Positions 59,606-64,000 of a DNA stretch of 64,000 nt are shown here, piece after piece. The position numbers were made by a program, and so were the translations under genes. Under the pieces are notes generated by a model. The model ran no database searches and was not told the origin of the DNA. It worked only from the letters and a program-made list of their open reading frames with translations. How positions within the stretch are numbered: the stretch's first letter is position 1; each line of letters opens with the position of its first letter. This stretch comes from Gnetum montanum. Lineage: Eukaryota; Streptophyta; Gnetopsida; Gnetales; Gnetaceae. Location: assembly GCA_015680685.1 (NCBI GenBank), contig MNCI01008335.1, positions 586,088 through 650,087 of the forward strand. Reading direction: 5' to 3'.

Positions 59606-59626
59606 TTGACACTATTTCTGGGGACT
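59606..59626 (+). other. F3 primer binding site (tRNA-Asp type)
   Basis: TTGACACTATTTCTGGGGAC follows the LTR edge directly; it fits the family site with several C/T and G/A changes. Confidence 0.7.
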
Positions 59627-59859
59627 TAGTTGTTTGTGCACTAATTAGAACTTGGGAAATCATTCACATCATTGGAACAAACCCTTAGGGTTGGTTGAGA
59701 AAATAATAAACAAGAATACATTGCACACTAAATAGACAAGTAGTCTCCTTCTTCTTACAAAAGTGCTTCACCACCTAGGTTTGAAATAGGAAAAAATCAA
59801 CGGCGTAATACACATGATGTTGATCCACCAGTCCCTCAATAGTTTTGACTAGTATATAT

Positions 59860-62210
59860 TCATCCCGATGAGTATATACTAGACTTCACCTTTATCCTTC
59901 ATCAAGATGAACAACTGCATTGGCGAGACTTAGAAGGTAACATAGTGTTACCTTCCAATCGTTCAGTCCCAAGCATGCTTCTTCGTGCTCTCACATGAAT
60001 TGGCATGCAGCACTTACACATAGAATATGTTGTGCAAGATCATGACTCAAGAGAATACCATCCCACAAAGGCACAACATCAAAGGGACTTGCAACAGGAG
60101 AGACCTCATAAGTATTTGAAGGGTAAGTGGTCCCAGGATGTCCCACATGTCTTAAGCGAAAATGAGGGTGGTGAACCTGCCTCAGGCAATTGCCCACACA
60201 ACGATGTTCCTCCCCTTGACTTTGGCCAAGGGGTTGTGTATTAGAACCATCATTCCACTATTCATAACCCAGGTTCTGATACACACAAGCACAAAGGGTC
60301 TGAAAAAGGGACACGAACACATGATAAAGATGGACATTTTTATCCCAATCATGATCGAGGCCAAGATTGCCGAAGAGAAGGTAGTAGACACCGTCATGGT
60401 GATGGTTCTCCTTCTTCTTCACCTTCATCATCTCCTTCACCCTCTCCTTCAATATCTAGATGAAGTCATAAAGAAAAAGACCATGGGAATAAAGGTAGGC
60501 AAAGTGGAATTCATGAACGAAACAACTAGGAAAGGGGATGAGGGCACTCTAGAGAATCACAACATAGAATAAGGGAGAGTAGGGAACAACGTAGGCATCA
60601 TAGATGCCATGGATGAGACGATCACGATGAACCACTACTTGCTACTCAAAGTATGTTAGACATAACTGAGGCTATTAGAATTCCAAAAAAGCACTAGAAA
60701 GATAGTAGGATCAAGAGATTAGATATGAACAATATCCCACGATTTGAAGGGGGATACAACGTTGATCCTCAAAATCACTTACAAGCATTCCATGGCATGT
60801 GTGCCTTACAAAACAAAGAAAACGAATGGCAAAAACTTAAGTTGTTCCCACAAACACTGGTTAAAGAAGCGAAAAGTTGGTACTGGTCCTTAGAACCAGA
60901 ATCCATTCATAGGTGGAGTACCATGTTAGAATTGTTCAATGATAAGTACCAAACATACTCCTGAGTGTCCAACCTGCGAAAGCAAATATAATGCTAGAAA
61001 CAAGGAGGACATGGACTCTTGGATGCTACTATGGGCCAATACTATGCACTGTTACATTATTGTCCTGGCCATGGTTATTCACAAAGGGATCAACTGCACC
61101 ATCTCATAGATGGGCTTAGGCATGAAATGAGAAGAACCCTTGGGACTTATGCCTAAGGAAGAATATCCAAGCTTAGGTCCCATCAAATTCAAAGACTATT
61201 AGAGTAAGTTGCTAAGGAATAAGGTGAGCTATGGAAGAGTATAACCAAGATCCTTCCCTCTGAAAGAGGGGAGTAAGATTTTGTGAGGATGAAGAAGAGT
61301 CACCACTCGAAGAGATGGTGAATAGGAAAAAAATTTCTATCCAAAAGTTGACATTAGAAGTATCGGCAAGGGTAGACCAAATGTGGGATTCCCTAGACAA
61401 TAGATTTCAAAATGTTCTTAAAATAGTAGAGTCTAGAGAGCAAGGCAGTGAGAAAAGAAAAAAGAGGAAAGCTAAACATGCACGTAGCAAGGGTAAGGGC
61501 AAAGTTTCCATCATTGAAGAGGTTGTGGATTTGGAAACAAACAATGATAGAAGATGCAAGATATGTCAATATGACCATCCTAATGAATGTTGCCCTATAA
61601 TTTCACATCTGTAGGAGTCGGGGGTGTATGCACTCAACCCATGATTGAACAATCGGCAAACACCCTAAAGGTTACCTTATCCTCAAAGTAATCCAAAGCA
61701 GTTCCACCAACCCTTAATGTATTATCCAAGTAGAACTCCACCATAATTGATTGAGCAATATCAATAGTGGCAGCACCCACAATCATGGGAAATGACACCA
61801 CCAAGGCAACAATATCCTTATTGGCAACCTGACCCATATGGATATTACGTGCAGCAGCCAGTCTCTCCACATGACTCTACTGGTCACGTTACTCCTTAAC
61901 CTCACTACCAAGCTTATGAGTATTATAGGACTCCTTCTCCTAGGGGCGATGTTTCACAAACATACCATCCTTCTCATTCGGCCTCATCTCTTCCACCAAT
62001 AACTCCACTACCATCTACTTCCACGATGCAAGGTGAACTCCTTACCCAGCCAAAGCAATGTAATGCCACAAGAGCTATTAACTCTCAACCTACTGTTGGT
62101 TCTGACAATCGCATGAAGAAAAGACCTTTCTTTAGAACCAACAATCCAACCAAGCCCTTGCAATCACAAGTGGTTGATTCCTTAGATGCTTCATTATCAA
62201 TCAAAACTTT
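59860..62210 (+). pseudogene. F3 gag (partly intact)
   Basis: The N-terminal block DFTFILHQDEQLHWRDLEGN (about 59883-59940) is followed by frame 60005-60244 with EYHPTKAQHQRDLQQERPH. A basic Arg/His stretch and a Ser-Pro run (SSPSSSPSPSPS, about 60410-60455) follow. The capsid-like part, frame 60725-60964, starts MNNIPRFEGGYNVDPQNHL. The zinc knuckle is intact (frame 61315-61614: CKICQYDHPNECCP, spacing C-x2-C-x3-H-x4-C). A Pro/Tyr/Gln/His-rich tail runs to about 62030. Stops separate the pieces. Confidence 0.85.
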
Positions 62211-62289
62211 GGAGCCTCCTTCAACCCAACCACCGCACTCAATGCATACGGTCATGCTAACACATGTCGTCACCGATTGGATCAGAGCT

Positions 62290-62748
62290 GGCCATCTTCC
62301 CAGGAAATTCTCTGATCCTAGAAGTCCTCTAATATACTTACAAATCACTATAAATGAACTATGCAAGGCTCTTTTGGATTTAGGTTCTGGTGTCAACTTG
62401 ATTTCTCAAGAAATGTACAAGGCCTAGAACCTTCCTCCACTCAAAAAGAGTAACATTCATTTAGAGTTGGCTAACCAGTCCATCACTGTCCTATTGGGAC
62501 TAGTGGAGGACATTGTCACCACTGTTTGTGTGTGTTCTTACCCAGCTAACTTCCTAATGATTCAAGTAAACAATGATAAGGGGTACTTCCCAATCATAAT
62601 GGGAAGAGCATGGCTAAGCACCATCGATGCATACCTAGGAATCCATGAACTTTCCCTAGAAATATCAAAGGAAAATACATTCAAAAAGACTAAGAAGAAG
62701 AAAGCTCCATGTATCGCATACAGTGACACAGGGTGTAATTGTGTGTAG
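62290..62748 (+). pseudogene. F3 aspartic protease (active site intact)
   Basis: Frames 62026-62427 and 62467-62748 together cover the domain: CKALLDLGSGVNLISQEMYK with Asp-Leu-Gly-Ser, one TAG at a Trp position (62425-62427), then LGLVEDIVTTV and FPIIMGRAWLS. It ends in a Lys-rich tail. It is the best copy for defining the family active site. Confidence 0.85.
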
Positions 62749-63069
62749 AGGTCATGGGTTGTGCAAAGTTTAACATTTCCTGCATGCAATCAGTGTGCAC
62801 AAGTGATCAACATACAAAGATGCCTGTATGTAGCAACCACACGATAGGAAGGCACCTAGTGGCTAACATCTGATCAAGAAAGTAATTCAATCATATGCAT
62901 GGAACCAACTGAGGGTTTGACTTACACTTACATCAATAGCATAGATGCATTAGAGTAAGTCCACCACCAACTTCTAAGTCTTAACCTCAAAAATATCATT
63001 TGGGGGAAGCTGGAAATCCCTAAGAAATTTAAGTAGGAGCCCCTCGAGCTGAAACCATTACCCACCAAT

Positions 63070-64000
63070 ATGGAATACACGTTCCTTAAAAATGGAAAAC
63101 TAGTAATTATTAATGCTAAGGTTGCTCCTCAACAAAAAGAGAGACTACTGAAGGTAATAAATAAATGGTCAAAAGCCTTCGCTTGGTCATATCCTGAATT
63201 AACTAGAATAGATCCTAGGATATGCCAACATAGGATTTACACTGATCCCTCCATGAAGTCTCGAAGACAACTGCAAAGGTGATTAAACCCAAAGCTGAAG
63301 CAAGTAGTTAAGGAAGAAATCAAACAGCTTCTCAAGGTTGGGTTCATATATTCCATTACTGATAGCGAATGGATTAGCCCCTTAGTTATTGTGCCTAAAA
63401 TGGAGGAAAATGGAGGGTGTGCATAGATTTCAGGCTATGAATATGGCAACATTCAAAGATCACTTTCTGTTGCCATTTGTTAACCAAGTCTTAGACACCA
63501 TTACAAGGCATCACTATTATAGTTTTCTGGATGGATATAATGGATATAACCAAATACAAATAGCCCCAGAAGACCAAGCCAAGACTAAGTTCACTAGTCC
63601 TTGGGGAATGTTTGCATACAAATAGATGTTTGGCTTGTGCAATGCCCCTACAACATTTTAATGACTAGTTCTAAGCATATTCAGTAGCAAATAGGGAATG
63701 GCATGGAGGTCTTTATGGATGACTTCTCCACTTATGGAGCAAACTTTGATCAAGCCTTGGACTAGTTAGAGCAAGTGTTAGAAAGATGTGTAGAGACCAA
63801 TTTGAGGCATAATTGGCAAAAAATCCATTTGATGGTCCAAGAAGGCATAGTACTAGGGCACAAAATCTCACACATAGGGATCAAGGTAGACCCTAAGAAA
63901 ATCAAAGTTATCCAGGGAATTACCCATCAACCAGAAATTGTCAAAGATATTCGATCATTCCTTGGACACATTGGCTACTATAGGAGATTTATTGAGAACT
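63070..64000 (+). pseudogene. F3 reverse transcriptase, truncated by window end
   Basis: Frame 63070-63282: KAFAWSYPELTRIDPRICQH. Then WISPLVIVPK (about 63370), a one-base deletion near 63398, VCIDFR with the first Asp, a second shift near 63434, HYYSFLDGYNGYNQIQIAPED, FGLCNAPTTF and, after another shift, VFMDDFSTYG with the catalytic pair (about 63709-63738). The last bases still encode RT (FLGHIGYYRRFIEN). At least three frameshifts. Confidence 0.9.

Larger units (their letters stand above)
58760..64000 (+). mobile_element. Element F3: Ty3/gypsy copy, 3' part outside the window
   Basis: 5' LTR, PBS, gag, protease and RT, same family as M1, M2 and F1. It inserted into RT of E5. Its protease and RT active sites are intact and its frames are longer than in the other copies, so it may be a younger insertion. 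The remainder and the 3' LTR are not in the window. Confidence 0.85.

Noticed and set aside
1-64000. tRNA, rRNA, CRISPR or bacterial-type operons
   Set aside because: No regularly spaced short repeats with spacers, no cloverleaf or rRNA-like text, and the content is clearly plant retrotransposon.

Overview
The window looks like intergenic DNA from a seed plant with a large, repeat-rich genome. A gymnosperm would fit, but nothing here proves it. Almost all recognisable coding sequence belongs to degraded LTR retrotransposons: Ty3/gypsy elements whose primer sites resemble the tRNA-Asp type used by the Athila/Tat group, plus one Ty1/copia remnant. Most copies carry many stops and frameshifts, often at expected Gln or Trp codons, as expected from old methylated DNA. 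No complete host gene, tRNA, rRNA or CRISPR array was seen.

Layout. (1) 1-540: probable minus-strand LTR remnant with a TATA box. 780-1660: an unusually GC- and CpG-rich block that may be the 5' part of a host gene. (2) 2450-3610 plus 16639-17148: element M0 (minus strand), split by a full element M1 (3611-16638, minus, with LTRs, PBS, PPT, gag, protease, RT/RNase H, integrase and a third ORF). (3) 17304-20300: a copia element that breaks off just after its RT YVDD motif and joins F1 (20301 to about 30360, plus), a gypsy copy whose 5' LTR is reduced to about its last 21 bases. (4) 30361-32106: mostly unassigned. (5) 32107-45283: element M2 (minus), a full-length sister of M1. (6) 46299-55434: F2 (plus), a different gypsy family with two 879-bp LTRs. 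(7) 55435-58759: E5 (plus), a Tat-like fragment whose domain order is gag, protease, RNase H, then RT. (8) 58760 to the end: F3 (plus), a relative of the M/F1 family that runs out of the window inside RT.

How the parts work together. The M1/M2/F1/F3 family makes Gag and Pol from the LTR promoter. Three copies also carry a third ORF of about 920-945 codons after integrase, with a globular N-terminal half and a coiled-coil C-terminal half. In M1 and M2 it is preceded by a TATA box with motifs like those of the LTR U3, then a splice donor, an intron of 305 or 310 nt and an acceptor that touches the ATG. This suggests a separate spliced transcript from an internal promoter captured from an LTR, and it is the best candidate here for an undescribed arrangement. 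The second is the protease-RNase H-RT order of E5. Coordinates of domains inside decayed elements are approximate unless a motif position is given.
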